Shown here piece after piece: positions 44,236 to 57,528 of a stretch of DNA of 64,000 nucleotides (positions are counted from its first letter, which is position 1; each line of letters opens with the position of its first letter). Both the position numbers and the translations under genes were made by a program. Origin of the DNA: Clavulina sp. PMI_390 (Eukaryota; Basidiomycota; Agaricomycetes; Cantharellales; Hydnaceae); contig WIDE01000019.1 of NCBI GenBank assembly GCA_015039315.1, positions 1-64,000 on the forward strand, written 5' to 3'. The notes beneath the pieces are model-generated. The model searched no databases, was not told the DNA's origin, and saw nothing but the letters and a program-made list of their open reading frames with translations.

Positions 44236-47200
44236 TTACGCAGAAGGGATGACCTCTTCCGCAAGGTCATCAAAGTCCGAGCCCGACTCCGGCTCCGACT
44301 CCGAGTTGGCAAATTCGTATTCCCGTGAGTCGACGCTCGAGTCGGATAACCCCCCCGCTTCATTCTCAAGCTCGGCGTCAAAATCCCCATCCGTGTCTTG
44401 ACCAACGGCAGTGCGTTCACCGTCGTCCCCATCAAAAGCGCTGTGAGCATCATCACTGTCGTCGTCGTCGATGCCCACGACAGAGCGAGCCACAGCATCA
44501 GCATCGGCCAGCTCGCTCAGGCGCTCGTTGAGCTCGTCATCGGATGTGACAAGGACCTCAACGGCGACGCGCACCTCAATCGGAGGCGAGGCCGGACTGG
44601 TAGGGAGCGACGAACGGAGCTCGATGTCAGCGACGGCTTGGGTAGGAACATCGTTGTTAGCAAGGCTCAAGCTGGAGGAGCTAGCTGCCGCTTGGAGGGC
44701 GAATATCGACCAAGCGGGGTGCTGAACGTCGTAGGCGGCAGGGACGGATGTGGAAGAAGCAGAAGCAGAAGAGGGAGTATGGCCAAGCGATAACAGAGCA
44801 GCAGAATCTACTCAAAGCAAAACATGATGAAGAGTAAGCGAACAGCTCCGATCGTCTCCGAGAACGAAGGGTATATATGCGAAAGAAAAAAACTCACCAA
44901 ACGAGATCTGGCCTGCGTCAGCCAAAGCTGCTCTCTCAATCTCCCTCTCCTCCCTAATCGCAGCAATTTCGGCCCTCCCAATGCTATGCTGTCGCCTCAC
45001 CTCGACCAACTCCCGCCTCGTCTCGCCCAACTCGCGTCTCGTCTCGTTCAACTCCCTCTCCATCGCACCCATTCTCGCGATGACCGCCTCAAGCCTTCCC
45101 ATATCACGATTGTGCTGGCTCGCGCGAGCCTCGAGCGTCTGCACACGCTCACGCCACAACATGATCGACGAGCGCGCGGCGTTGTGCATCTCGCGAGCCG
45201 TCACGAGCTGTGCGGCATGCTCACGCTGCACGCGCTCGAGGCGGTCGTTGTGCGCAGTAAGGCCACGTAGGATCTCGAGCAGGGCGTGCGAAGGGCCACT
45301 GGAAAGCTCGGGGTGGTTGTGAAGAGTGTTAATACCAGTCCAAGGGTGGGACTGGGGTGGCTGTTGCTGTTGCTGTTGGGGCTGGTACTGGGGTCGGTAC
45401 TGTGGTGGTTGTTGAGGTTGGGGATGTTGTTGTTGTTGCAGTTGTTGGTTCTGGTACTGGGGTGGGGGCTGTTGAGAGAGAGGTCTACCAAAGGGAGCGG
45501 GTTGGGGAGCGCCAAACGAAGGGACCTGGCGCTGAGGTTGAGGCTGGGGAGCACTGGGCGCAGTAGGAGGGGCAGCGCGGAATGGAGCCGCTGTGGTAGC
45601 AGAGTACTGCGTAGTAGGGGGAGCAGCAGAATTGCCAGACGCAGCACCACCGGACCTCCCAGGAGGATAATAGTTGAAGCCGGTAGACGGAGGAGGAGGG
45701 CGAGCAGGGAAGGAGAACGGGTAGGCAAAGGGGCTGGTGTTGTGCGGAGGGGGAGCAGGAGCAGGGGCGGTGGAAGTGCTGGCAGATTCTGTGGTGTTGA
45801 GGTGAGCAAGCCCTGGCGCAGGTCTGGGAGGGACCCAAGCAACATCGGTAGGAGGTGGAATTGGCTTGGGCATGGTGGGAGGGTTGATGGGAGCATTCAT
45901 CTTCTCAGGCAGCGTCCTCAAAAAGGCGTTCATCCTGGGCCTGTTAAAGTCAGCCGACCGAGCTCCGGCGCGATATCCTTTGTCGAGTATCTCTTGGCGC
46001 CTGATCTCGGCAATCACATCGGTGAAGATCCTCTCTCGCAGCTCGTCCACCTGGCGAGAAGTGAAAGGCTCCCGAGGCGGAGCGTGCGGGCCCGTGGGCG
46101 GCTCGGGTGTCGGGAACTCGACAACACCGCGGGCGTATTCCTCGGGGTACTGGACGGGGACAGGCAGACCCTCAGGACCAAATGGCGTACGCGGAGAAGT
46201 AGATGGATCACTGCGTGTAGTAGTGCGAAGAATGGCTCGGCGGGCACTGAGGAGCTGCTCATCCTCGGTGTCATAGTCGTCATCCTCCTCGTCTTCCTCG
46301 TTCTCCCGGTCGGGACTGCGGGGGAAATGTGCGTCGGGCTAGAACAAGACGAAATGAAAGCAGAAAAGAAGCAAGATTAGATTAGAGATAAGATCCCTCC
46401 AATGGCAATGACGTGAAATGAGTCAAAGAGAGCACAGAAACGTGGGAAGAGAAACCCATACGAGGCAAAAGATTAGATGCCCCCCATCACACGAGCCACC
46501 ACAATGATCGTCATCGCAGGGAAAAAAAAATATTGGGAAGGCCGCACGGTGGCAATCAATCAAGAGAGAAAAAGGGGGAAGACCGCCGATAATGGGGATG
46601 GGAACTAAGCGGGGGGTGACGAGAGCGAGAGAGAGAAAAAAAAATCAACCAGAAGCAACGGAAACTCACCGGATAGACGAGACGATTTTCGGGTATCGTA
46701 GAATGAGAAATAGGTACTCGTGGCCGCCAGACCTGAGAAGAGGGCGTCTCGGAGCGAACCGGTTCGAGCACAGGCAACTCGTCGGAGTCGGACTGTGCGG
46801 ACGGCGGAGGTGGAGCTGGCGATGACTGAGGTTGCTGCTGTGGGTGAATGCTAGATGCATCGGATCCATTGGGGGGCCACACAGTATGCACGCGCCCGTC
46901 ATCGGTACGGAAGGGCGTCTCGCGGAGGTTGGGCTGGGGTATGAGCTCGAGGGCGTAGTAATAGAACATGAGGGTATCCCAAACGTGCTGAACAGGTCCC
47001 TCCTCGACTCTCGGCTGCCAAATGCGTGGGTAGACGGAGAGTCCAGCTCGGTGCATATTTGAGATTTCGTCGTCAGCATCGTCCCTGCGAGGGACTGGGA
47101 CGAGGTGGTAGTATGCGGCGCTGGGCCGGTACCATGCGACCTGGATGTCTCCGAGGTAGCCGTGAACATAGTCGCTCCGACCGTTGCGTTCGAGGCCGTT

Positions 47201-47377
47201 GGTTGCGCCAGGTATGACGGGACCCCAGAGCATGAGATCGCGGATTAGATTGGGATCAGGGCGAAAGGTGCCTTGTGCTGCCATGGGCATGCCACGGGCG
47301 ACGAAACGAGGGTCGGGGGGAAGACCCCCACTGGGTATGCTCCTGGCGTTGGCGTTACCGCTGCTGCTGCCAGGCAT
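44236..47377 (-). CDS. Hypothetical 906-residue Pro/Gln-rich protein with coiled coil
   Basis: Three exons: 46670-47377, 44898-46338 and 44236-44807. The first intron is unusually long here (331 nt). Residues about 30-170 look folded (LMLWGPVIPGATNG, WYRPSAAYYHLVPVP, WDTLMFYYYALELI). A Pro/Gln-rich tract follows, with repeats of QQQ and PPP. Then comes a long charged coiled coil (RLERVQREHAAQLV through RREIAAIREERE-type heptads) and an acidic Ser/Asp tail ending SDFDDLAEEVIPSA. No domain I recognise. The composition resembles transcription co-regulators, but that is inference. The antisense frames over this gene are long only because of its GC-rich repeats. Confidence 0.7.
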
Positions 47378-50300
47378 GATGACGATAATGTCGTTTTTTT
47401 TCTACGCGCGCAGAGAGATCAGAAGACCGGTAAGAGGGGGGAGACGTGGGAGGATGGAAGGAAGGGAAGAAGGAGGCAATAACTGACAAGGGCAAGGATA
47501 GTTACGCCGACTAGACAAATAAAGACAACCGAGGTTTCTCAAGTGTGTTGTTTCAGTGAGTGAGGTGCAGTAGAGAGGGGGGAAGCGGGGGGAAGATCTG
47601 GCAGGGGACGACGCAGATGAGGGGGAGGGGGGGTTCTTAAGAAGCAGGGACCAGAGGGGGCGAAGGGGGCGGGCCGTACACTCGCACTCGGGGGGTTAAG
47701 GGCGGCAATGTATGAGTGTATGCCTGGGAGCGATGATCCGTTTGTCTGGCAGAGCAAAGAGAGACCAGGACAGACAAGTGATTTGCCTCCATCCCCTCTC
47801 CGTTTGAGGCTATGAGCGAATGTGTCTGGCGGCAGAACGAAACTTGCCAGTAGAAACCACACAACTGCCTTTTTCGGAGTCTTCGGCGCATTTCACGGGC
47901 CTCGCATGGTTCGAGCATGCTTGGGGAAAATCATCATGCGCCAGCATCTTGAGAGTTTTCCCTCTGCTTTGATAGAAAATCACCGTCTATCACTGGGCAT
48001 GGCTTGTAGAAGGCCATGAACGGCTTTCATCATCACGTGTGGGGTTCTCACGCTTGCCACTGTGGTTGCTGATGCTGCTCTGCCATCGCCCACCAACGTC
48101 AACGTCAACGTCCGCCAGCGAATGATGCATGATAGCCTGTTGCAATTGTTCCTTGTCTCGCTCTGTTCGCTCTAACGCCAGGCCCCCCGGCTTCCCAGGA
48201 AATAGGGTTCTGTTTCAGTCCATTCCTTTTGAGGATGGAAATTCATCCGCCTTCATCTCTGCCTGATCCACATCCGCACAACACCAAACTTGGCCCTCCA
48301 CCCCATTGTTCAGTCCCCCTTACCCTCTATCGAGGCTCCGTATGTAATGCATCTAAAATACCCACATGCCGGCCGAAAAAAATTAGAGAGCCAACAGGAT
48401 TCGCATGCAAATCCGAGTCGCAAAGTCGACGTGGATTCCTCGTGTCTTGGTGCTCGAGCCCTGAAACTCACACATAGGAACCGATCCTTACGCAACCTCC
48501 TAATCCTCTCCAGTTCAGTTTTTTGTTTTCTTTTTCTTCTTAGGGACATCTATCACCCAGCCATCGGTTCGCTTCTTTTTTCTTTGAGCTCGGTGAAAGC
48601 TTCGGTGCTTCAACTTTGTTTGATAACTGGTGCAGTTCTAGTCGCGACGGACACTCCTTCCGATCACTTCCGAGTCAAATTTCTTCCAGCGCTTTCCCTA
48701 TATATGTTCCTGTACCTGGAGCAACTTCGCTGGAGGCGATCGATCTTATGTCCGGTCGCCTCTCGATCGTTTCGGACCTGACTCGCAGTTACGGGATTTG
48801 CCCAGTTTCACCTTGAGATATTGCATGAGGGGGCCCCATCCTCCTTGCATGTATACCTGATCGTTTCATGCTGTCAAGAGATGTCAATAATTCTTCTTTT
48901 TGTCCCTGCTGTGGTCGCGTAAATCACCGTTGCTGATCCCAACTCCAAAACATGTGTGTGCGAAAAAAATATCCATCTATCCTTTTTCCGTGGCGCGTCT
49001 CTTTGGCACCACCGCCACACAACGACTGCCGGTCGCGCCCCCAGAAGCCCAGCGTTCCCATACGGCGCGCTACTGTACTGCGCTGCTTTGCACCATCAAG
49101 ACATCAGCGGTCTTACGAACCCTCGCACATCACATATAACCGCCTCGGGTGCTTCGCCATGCAGACAGACAGAGAGCACATTGTCGTGCATCCGTCCACC
49201 GTCCCGAGTGGCGGAATCGGGAATCGTCAACGATCATCCATCGCCCGACCCATTCCATTCCATCTATCTAAGCCCATCCTTGCACATCACCAGCGTCCTT
49301 CTGTCCGCCGCGCGTGCACATCCTAGCCGCACCTGTGTTGCGGTAGCAGCACCCTCGCCGTGCATTTCCTCTCTTCTTTGCCTTCTTTGTCCATGCACGC
49401 ACGTACGTACATACGGACGCGTCTTGCTCGGTTCGGTAGCTGGACCCTAGGTTTTTGATGGATAATCTACCAAACACTCCATCCTCTCTGTCATCTCGCT
49501 CTTTGCCCTCTGATGTCTGATTTGTGATCATACTACTGGCAGTAAACCGAGCCGAACCGTGATGTTCAGAAAGCTTCTTGCTTCTTCTCGGGATTTTAGA
49601 TGATCCACACACACCCACCTTTTTTTGACTCTGATCCTAAGTTTGACCTCCTTCCTCCCGACCCTGATTCCTAAGTTTTTTTTTTTGGGTCTGGTCCGTT
49701 CGGGGTCAATAATTTGTGGGACAAGTACTAATGACCTCATCATGATGAATCGATCGTCTGTGTCCCGCCTTTACCCCCTTGTCTCTCTTTGTCTAAATTG
49801 TGTGTTCTTGACAACACGAATACCTCCTGAGACATCCAAAGACCTAAATCTACGTCATCCTTAGACCATTCAGGGTTGCGTCCAGAGTCGCTTCGGGCCG
49901 ACCTCCTAATTCAGGCTTGTTTCTCGGTACTCGGACGGGGATAGGAGAGACATCCTTTATGAGCATATTGCCTCCCTTTACCACATGGCTGGCTGCTACC
50001 AGGGAGATAGACGAGTGGATGCCATGCATGCTTCATTATCTAAAATCTCAATCACACCACGATACATCCCGCAATCGGTCTTCATTTCCGAGGAAGACTA
50101 AAAAGACTATCAAAATCAAACGCCGATTCCTGCCCTTCAGCATATCCTCACACCACAGCGACCCAAGCATGCAGCCCGCTTTCCGAGATTAACGAATTGC
50201 TCCCTTACACTCGGGCAGAAGCACAAATTATTTCATCCTTTTGCAGAGAGGCCGAACGACGAACTCAAAAGGATATTGAATCTCCTCCAATACATGTAGT

Positions 50301-50564
50301 TACTACACACAAAGGCGGGAAAACGTAACGTAGGATATAGAAGCACAAACAGATGAGTGGGGAGGAAGTTACAGGCAAAGGAAATATGGTATCATTTTCG
50401 TAAAGTTCATTGAGGGAAGAGAGGGAGAGAGATAGAGAGAGAAACAGTTCATAGGGAGATCAAAGCACAAAAACAACATCGGTATCCTGTCCATCTTTTT
50501 CAGCGAGCACTCGTCATGCTAGTATAAGAGAGGATAATGGCAAAGCAAGAAGCACAGTGTGCCT
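47378..50564. other. 3.2-kb gene-poor upstream region
   Basis: No coding gene can be supported. Sequence has T-rich and C-rich tracts and scattered small ORFs on both strands. It lies upstream of the minus-strand 906-residue protein gene, so it may carry long regulatory sequence or a non-coding transcript. Confidence 0.35.
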
Positions 50565-52434
50565 CTACTTGCGGCTAGCGTCGGACTGGAAACCATGCGT
50601 GACCTTGTCCCACATCCCCGCGAGGCCAGTTGGGTGCTTGGTGTCGCTGCGGCCTCGGTCTGCACCAGCAGCGGCTTCCTTGTTGTGCGTGATGTTCCCG
50701 TAGCCGCCCTTGCCCGTGCTGGAAGGGAGCAGCAGCAGCCGTGAGTACAAGTTTGGCATGTGGAAAATTGGAGAAGTGGAGTAGGAACACAAACCTGTGC
50801 ACACCCTCCTCCAGTGGTGCTTCAGCGGTTGGGTGCGAAGCATCAGGGTCGGGATTGTTTGTTAGGTTGCCGGCACCTCCACGACCAGTCGAATGCCTAG
50901 AGAGCGTGCAAGGACACGGAGGAGTGCATCCGATCAGTAAAACTTCCTTTGCGCCAAGTGAGAAAATCATACATCTGGCCAGACTCCAAACCACCTGCAG
51001 CAACGCGCTCGTCCTCATCAAGCTTCTCGAGCTCGTGCTGGGTGTGTTGACCGTCATGGTGGATGTTGCCTAAGCGAGTGCATTTGGAATTCCCAAAGAA
51101 TTTTCAGTTTGTCAGGGGTTGAGGGACGAATAACAAAATGCACACATACCTCGTCCGCCACGCCCGGAGGACATGTATCGCTTGCCTGGTGCAGGATCCG
51201 TTGACCGCGACCGCTCACTAGCACCAGCGCTGCGTTCGCGAGAGACAGAGGTGTTGGGAGAAGCACGCATGTTGCCTATGGTTCAATGAAGAACAAGTGG
51301 TGTGCGGGGCAAAGGGTTCGGACGATGAATTGCGAAGCAGCCACCATAATTCATTTGGATGGGGAAGCAGATCATCGTCGATGACAGTATGAGTCAGAGG
51401 GCAGTCACGAGGTTGATCACGGTATGGTAAGCAGTCAAGTGGAATGCCGGCATCCGGACCATTTGCAAGTAGGGGTGGGTGGACGACATGAGGATGATCA
51501 GTCGACAGGATGGCGTCATGAGACCAAACAGGCGGCGAGATTCACGAAGCGTGACAGGAGAGGAAAAAGACGAAGAGAGAAAAAAATTGTCAGCCAAATA
51601 TGCTCGTCTCGAAGCGAAGGCGCGGTAAGGGGTCAGGAGGATGCAAGTTGAAAAACCGTACCTATGCCGCCACGTCCAGTAGACTGTGCAGATCGATCGT
51701 GTAATTACGAACAGAATGTCACATCCCACGCAAGCCCAAGGTCGTGCACGTTCGTCCGCAGACAGAGGTGGGTGTTGCGAGGATAGAGCAGGCACCGATG
51801 ACGCAGAGAGTTCATTGCCGGGGACCGAAGGGAAAGATCACGGATGAGGAAAAAATAGGCAATCGTCGTTAGTATATACATCATCGGTGCCTTGCGCGTC
51901 CGTAGATCGGGTCCGCAAGGTCCGACCGGAAAGGCGCAGAAAAAAAAAGGCGAAAGAATAGGGGAAAGACATACGAAAGTAACGCGCTCCTCGGCGTTTT
52001 TGGTAGCGTCAATGACCTCGCGCTCGTGCAGCAGCTCTTCGCGGATGGCAGCGGGATCCCGCGACGGCGAGCGAATGTTGCCCGCGCCACCGCGTCCACT
52101 GTGGGTCGCCTACCAAACGAAAGGATCGGATGGAAATTAGGAAGCGGAGTGGAAAGGGATCGTAGGGGGATGACTTACCTGGCCGATCGCCGTGGGGGAG
52201 AGCTCACGTCCACGCTCATCACCATCGCGCTCACGGGAGACACGGCCACGAGAGACTGACTCGCCCCTCATCATGTTTCCTGCGCCGCCTCGGCCAGTAG
52301 ACACCTGTGGCCATGATCGAGTCAAGTGCAAGTCCGATGCTGGTGTCAGTTGGGCTGAACTCGCCGAGACGCAAGAGGAAGTTACTGACCACGGCATCAC
52401 GGCCGCGAGATACTGAACGTTCTGATTCTGACAT
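50565..52434 (-). CDS. GRGG-repeat protein, DUF3602/PAR32 family
   Basis: Eight exons: 52390-52434, 52179-52304, 51975-52109, 51662-51683, 51150-51275, 50973-51069, 50795-50896 and 50565-50718, giving 268 residues. Six repeats mark the family: STGRGGAGNM, HSGRGGAGNI, STGRGGIGNM, SSGRGGRGNI, STGRGGAGNL and STGKGGYGNI, spaced by Ser/Arg-rich disordered sequence. In yeast, Par32 is phosphorylated after TOR inhibition and regulates ammonium transporters. That role here is only by family. Most introns fall in or beside a repeat. One exon is only 22 nt, and the introns around it are long (291 and 386 nt). Confidence 0.8.
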
Positions 52435-55400
52435 TGCAAGTAGTGAGTTTGGTGGGTTTTTTCGAGAGGGTTGGTGGTATAGGTAGAGAGAGGGAAGAGG
52501 AGGTGAGAGGTCCGAATTTATACGCGAGCCAAGGCCGAAGAAACGCTAAGTCACGTCAGAGAGGTACGCATCCACAAAAGGAAATCAATTCAATTTCCCC
52601 AGGTTGTGGACGTTCAACTCTCTTCAACGCCACCAGCCACCACCGAAAGAAAAAGAAAAGAGAGACGTGGATCAAGTCGTATCACTTACTTTCTAAGATG
52701 GGGGAGCGTGGAGGACTTGACAAAACTCTCGTTAATTTGTCGCGTAGATTGGTCAGTATTGACTGCTGGGTTTTGTCTTCGAGCTCAGAGCTGTACGCGC
52801 TCGTAGAGTCTTGTGAGAGGGTCATTGTTCAAGAGGGTGGGGCCGGTAGGTGAAGCCTTTTTGGTCTCAGAGATCACAGCAGCAAGTTCACGCCTTTTAG
52901 ACTCGTCGAAACAAGGCGTATACGGAGGGGGATAAACCGAGGGAGGGAGATGAACGTTAGAACTCCACATCGATTCCTTTTTCTATGTCGGCGACTCATC
53001 ATGCACCCTGTCAGCTGAGCGAAGCAAGGCATAATCCTCCCTCGATGTTTCGTAACCAGTTTCCCTAACCGAACCGAGAAGAATGATCCTCTGCATTTAG
53101 AGTCACGCATCACCACCCCAGCGCCATCCTCGCGCATGATCACGTTCGCCCTTGTCCACTCACACACAGGCACAGGGGCCTTTGCAACACCTGAGCATTG
53201 CACACACCCTTTCCCGCCCCTACAGTTTCTCTTCGGCCTAAGGATTTGCAGCTTAGTTATTGCGAAGCCAAAAAGCTCAGCAGGTGTATGATTCAGGGAG
53301 GTTACTCGGCGTCAGCACTGGTCACAAGTCCACCGGGTCCCTCGCACGCGCAGTCAGTTGGATTCGCATCAAAAGCCGATTCAGGCTCTACAGCCACGTC
53401 CTGTGACCCGATTCGCTCCTCCGCGCTCTCGCCGAGTCAAATACCCGAGAGTACTATTGATGTCAATCGTGCGCGCCAATAAAACCCCACGTTTCTGGGT
53501 CATTACTGTGGCAATCCTGGGGTTTGATTCACCATCTGTAATACTATGTGACCCCACACCCCGAAATCTTTTCCTCTATCCTTTTCTCATCGTCCAGAAT
53601 CTCATCCTGCATGGCTTGAGGCGACGCGTGCGCTTGGCAATCACTATGCGCTTCCCATCGACCCAGAAATCGATGGTATTGCAGTCGTTCTCTGGTTGTT
53701 ATGCAACTTGCTCAGAAAATATCAATATCACCTTTGTCGGACGAGACTGTCGCTGTACTTGGAGCAACCCTGCTGATTGCACAACAAATTCACGAGCAAG
53801 CCCATTTGAAAGCCCGTCGTCACCTTTGCCCCCCACTTCTCAACACGACAAACTTGGAATGTTCAAGGTTTCGTACATTAGCCCCAAGATCGATCTGGCG
53901 TTGAGTATCGAATCCCGGTGCCTTTTCATTCTGGGATAAAGGAGTACCAGATGGGGATCCGGCCTGCTTTGATACTTCGCTTATTTTCCAGGCCTGAGCG
54001 CTCTTCTGCTGTCTTGCCAACTCCTCTGCCTAGTTTCAGCACATCCAGGGTCAACGTTTGTTTTGATATACCGTTTACGGGAGGGGAAATTTTAACATTG
54101 GAGGCTGACACCGTCAACGCACGTTCTCATCGCTCGTGTCCGCGCGGTGCTCACACTCCGTCACTCATCGTCGCTATGAGTATATTTCATGAAGATCCGT
54201 TGAGGCCCATAGGAAATTCCACTGATGCTGCGTCACCTGGCCCTCCTCCGGAGCTGACATTACGGCATAGCTACCATACCTTTGGAAAGTGACGCGACAT
54301 CCAATATTGCTCTACTCGGCGCTGACGCCTTGGGGCCAGAGAATAAAGGGTTCGTCGGTTCATCCAGCACGACGAATATTGCCCCCCTCCCCCTCCTTGT
54401 TTTGATCATTGTGTCGGCATTGGTCTCACCTCTCACGAGGCGCGCCGACTCCCTCATAAAAAAGTTTATTTCTCTCGGTCCGCTTCGCTACCATAATAGA
54501 TCCTCGCACGCCCTCTCGTAAGTCTCATATAACCCCATCGAGGGCTATAACTGGAGCGCCCACGGGCCGAGCTCGTTTGCCTTGAAAGGCCTTGTGATGA
54601 CAGACGTGCGCTCAAGCTCGTCATCTGAGCGCGATCCTGCTTCTCGCCTCCCAGAGGACCTCCCGCTTATTCGACATACTTAATCAGCATCCCTCAGAGA
54701 GGGTTCATGGTCGTTCAGATCCAATAAATGGGGCATGTGTCAAGCTAATGGGCTTGGCGCTCAACCTCAGGCTGATGGACCAGACCAGCTCAATATGAAA
54801 AACGATTCACCTCGCAGGGTTTTCGGAAAGTAACATGACACTATGTGCCAAGAAGATGAGATGAGAAGCTTGTCGGCCGACATGCATTTAGATACGAAAC
54901 CATCACTTCAGGTGAGTCTGCATCCTTCGAAGAAAATGCCCATCTACCCTCGCCGCCATATTGACGGAGAGAATTCTTGGGCTCACATCTCTTCTTCTAC
55001 CCGCCAGAATCAGCCTTTTGCTTTTGGTTACACCAAAATGCTGGGAAAGAACCCATTACCATAGTTGCTATGAGGGAACATGTCCGATGCTCGCATGCAT
55101 GTTGTCAAGCTTTCAAGATGTGCGGACCATATACCCCAGCAAAATCTGCTGTGCCGATGTTCAGCCCCAAAACGCCAAATCCAACTAAAGACCGCCCAGA
55201 AATTGAATTGTCAAAATTGCTGTCCAGTTCCAGAAGTTTGGGTGCGCACTCCTCCTGTTCGGACGATAGAATCCATCTTGCACAGTCGGCTATGCTGTGT
55301 TGCAAAGTAAACGAGCCTAGCTGGGAAGAGAACGGCTCTTCAATATCACAAGACTGTTGTCCAAGAAATAGATGCGATTTGGTGTAACGAGATGACAGCG

Positions 55401-55993
55401 CATTATACTGTACATACAATCTCAAAACCAGCCAGAGCAAACCAATTAGCAAGACAAGACAGTGCTAGGCGCTATCATAGTAATAGATGGACACAATGCT
55501 ACGACGCGGCCCACACGACCAAAATGATCATCCTGCTCCCATGGGCCGATAGGGTATGAGGGCACCAAAAAGATCGAAACACCGTTTGCCCTGAATCGGA
55601 CGGACGACAAGGCAGGAAGGGTATCGAACCGGAGGAGTGGTAGGAAGAATGAGTCGAGGTCTTCACGGAGAGCGAGCGAAGGAAGGGGGAAAATATGATC
55701 AAGATAGAGGAGCCAGGTATTGGATGAGATCAAGGATGATTTTGGACAGATTGGAGGTTATGGTAGGGACGATGCAGTATGATAGATAGTGTGGCAACGA
55801 GTAAACGGTACCGGATGAGGACAGGCAAAGAGTGAGGTAGTAGTGCAGTCTTGAGCGGTCGTGAGAGAGATAGCGATATACGTTGGGGGCGTGCGGAGTC
55901 GGTGATACAGAATAAATAGAGATGTTGGGGACATAAAGACGTGGGAGTGGGATGGAACACATCTACTCGCTCGTGGCGTGAGGGGACAAATGA
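52435..55993. other. 3.6-kb gene-poor region
   Basis: I find no supportable gene. Open frames (for example 53358-53939 plus) lack domains and splice extension. It lies upstream of the GRGG-repeat gene and downstream of the FHA gene. Long regulatory or non-coding RNA content is possible. Confidence 0.35.
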
Positions 55994-57426
55994 TCATGAA
56001 GCGGTGGAAGTCGAAGGGGTGGGATCCACATCGTTGGTCACTTGCGACACGGGAGCTGCCTCCGCATCGTCGCAATACACGCGACCAGGCTCATCAAGGA
56101 CGCGTCGCTTCCTCGGCGCGTTCTCAAACGCATTGAGGTTTTGCATCTGCTCGGAGAGCTCTTCGGCATTGTTGCCGTCCACCGTCTCGCGTTTAGGTGG
56201 AGGAACGAGACCAAAGACAGAGCGCGCTGTTGGCAGCTTGGCCTTGCCATTGAGTGAGGTTCGGAGAGGACGCGTGGACCGAGTAGCCGATGTAGAAGAG
56301 GAAGTAGTGGTCGACTTAGTGGTGTTCGTAGGTGTGGCTTGTGCCGAGACGGAGAGCGCTGCAAGAGCAAGCTCGGGCTCTTCAAGCTCAGCGGACCCCC
56401 GCTTTCGTTTTCCCATCTGGGCAACCTGAATCGGCGCATGAGGACAAGCGTCACAAAGGCTATTACAAAGCTTGCTTTACCTCGTCGTCTTCCTTCGGTG
56501 GCGCGGCCGAGGCGTTGTCAAGCGCTACGTTTAATCCATCCAGCCCTGCATAGGGGTTTATAATTGAGTATGGAAAATGCTGGCACCAAAAATTGACGAA
56601 AAACCCACCATCCATCAAGAGCTTCATGGCTGGATCTAGATCCCGGGATTTACTGGCAGATGGTGCGGGTCTGTGAATCGCCTTGTGAACAAAGTGGAAC
56701 CGGTGGATTGATTCGCCTTTGGAAGCAAAGGCGATCGAAATGAGGAAGGGGGTATCCAGCTAGACAGAATCAAGCATGAGAACACCAATGCGGGCGATTA
56801 CAGCGAGCGAGAAAAAGGGAAAATCACTTTGCCAGGCACAAACTTTGTCTTTGGGGCCATACCAAAACACAAAGTATCGGTATGTTGAAGTGGAGCACGA
56901 TCGCCAGGACGCATGGGAGTCCAGACAGAGTCCACTTCGCGCCAGGTAAGGTTTGTTGCCTTGGTATGTGTGAGGTAGACCTTCTACATACACAAGGGGC
57001 GGATGAGCACATAAGCCGAGACATTCGCATTGGGTGAAGGAAACGTGGTAGCTCACCCCGTCCGGTTCAATGCTGATGATCGCATGCATACGAGAGACTG
57101 CTCGCGATGGGAGATGTGCCACTGCATTGAAGTTCTTGCTAACGTGGGTGGGTCTGCCGACCATGATACGGCTCCCAGGAATAATGTCAAAGGCTGCACG
57201 CCACCCAGACCCCGGCTCTCCGATCAAGATAATCTTGGGATAGTCACTTGATGCTAAAGCGATGGACAATCTTCAGCCAAAACGTCATGATACGGGAAAG
57301 CCTTGCATGAGACTAACCGGCTGAACGCCCAGCGCCTCCACTAGCAACAGCAGTTCCCTTCAAAGCTACAATAGGCCGAGGCGCCTGTCGGGGGAGGCTG
57401 AATTGTGGTTGTGTCGCAACCTCCAT
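55994..57426 (-). CDS. FHA-domain protein
   Basis: Six exons: 57318-57426, 57057-57253, 56828-56983, 56609-56759, 56481-56545 and 55994-56425, giving 369 residues. Residues about 40-150 match a forkhead-associated domain: SRIMVGRP, LPSRAVSRMHAIIS, and DTLCFG, so it should bind phosphothreonine peptides. The following part is charged with a KRKRG nuclear signal and a Ser/Thr-rich tail. It may resemble fungal Tos4/Plm2-type FHA regulators, but a full match is not visible. The start codon is 102 bp from the next gene's start. The second exon's acceptor (CTTTAG) was chosen because it keeps the SDYPKIILIGEP frame. Confidence 0.75.
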
Positions 57427-57528
57427 TTTGTGCGGTGGTTGGTGCTAGGGGACTCCTTAACGTTCGGGGCGAAGGACTCAAGGCTGAGTCGGCCGTAATC
57501 AAACCACAACAATCCTCTACATTATAGA
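57427..57528. promoter_or_regulatory. Compact 102-bp bidirectional promoter
   Basis: The FHA gene (minus, ATG 57426) and TRIP4-like gene (plus, ATG 57529) start 102 bp apart, so both transcription starts must be within or overlap the coding ends. A run TCTACATTATAG lies just before the plus-strand ATG. Confidence 0.6.

Noticed and set aside
45286..46380. 364-codon plus-strand ORF over the 906-residue protein gene
   Set aside because: Low-complexity shadow of the Pro/Gln-rich minus-strand exon, with no domain. The minus frame joins across introns and has a coherent coiled coil.
53358..53939. 193-codon plus ORF
   Set aside because: No domain or signal; overlapping short frames on both strands.
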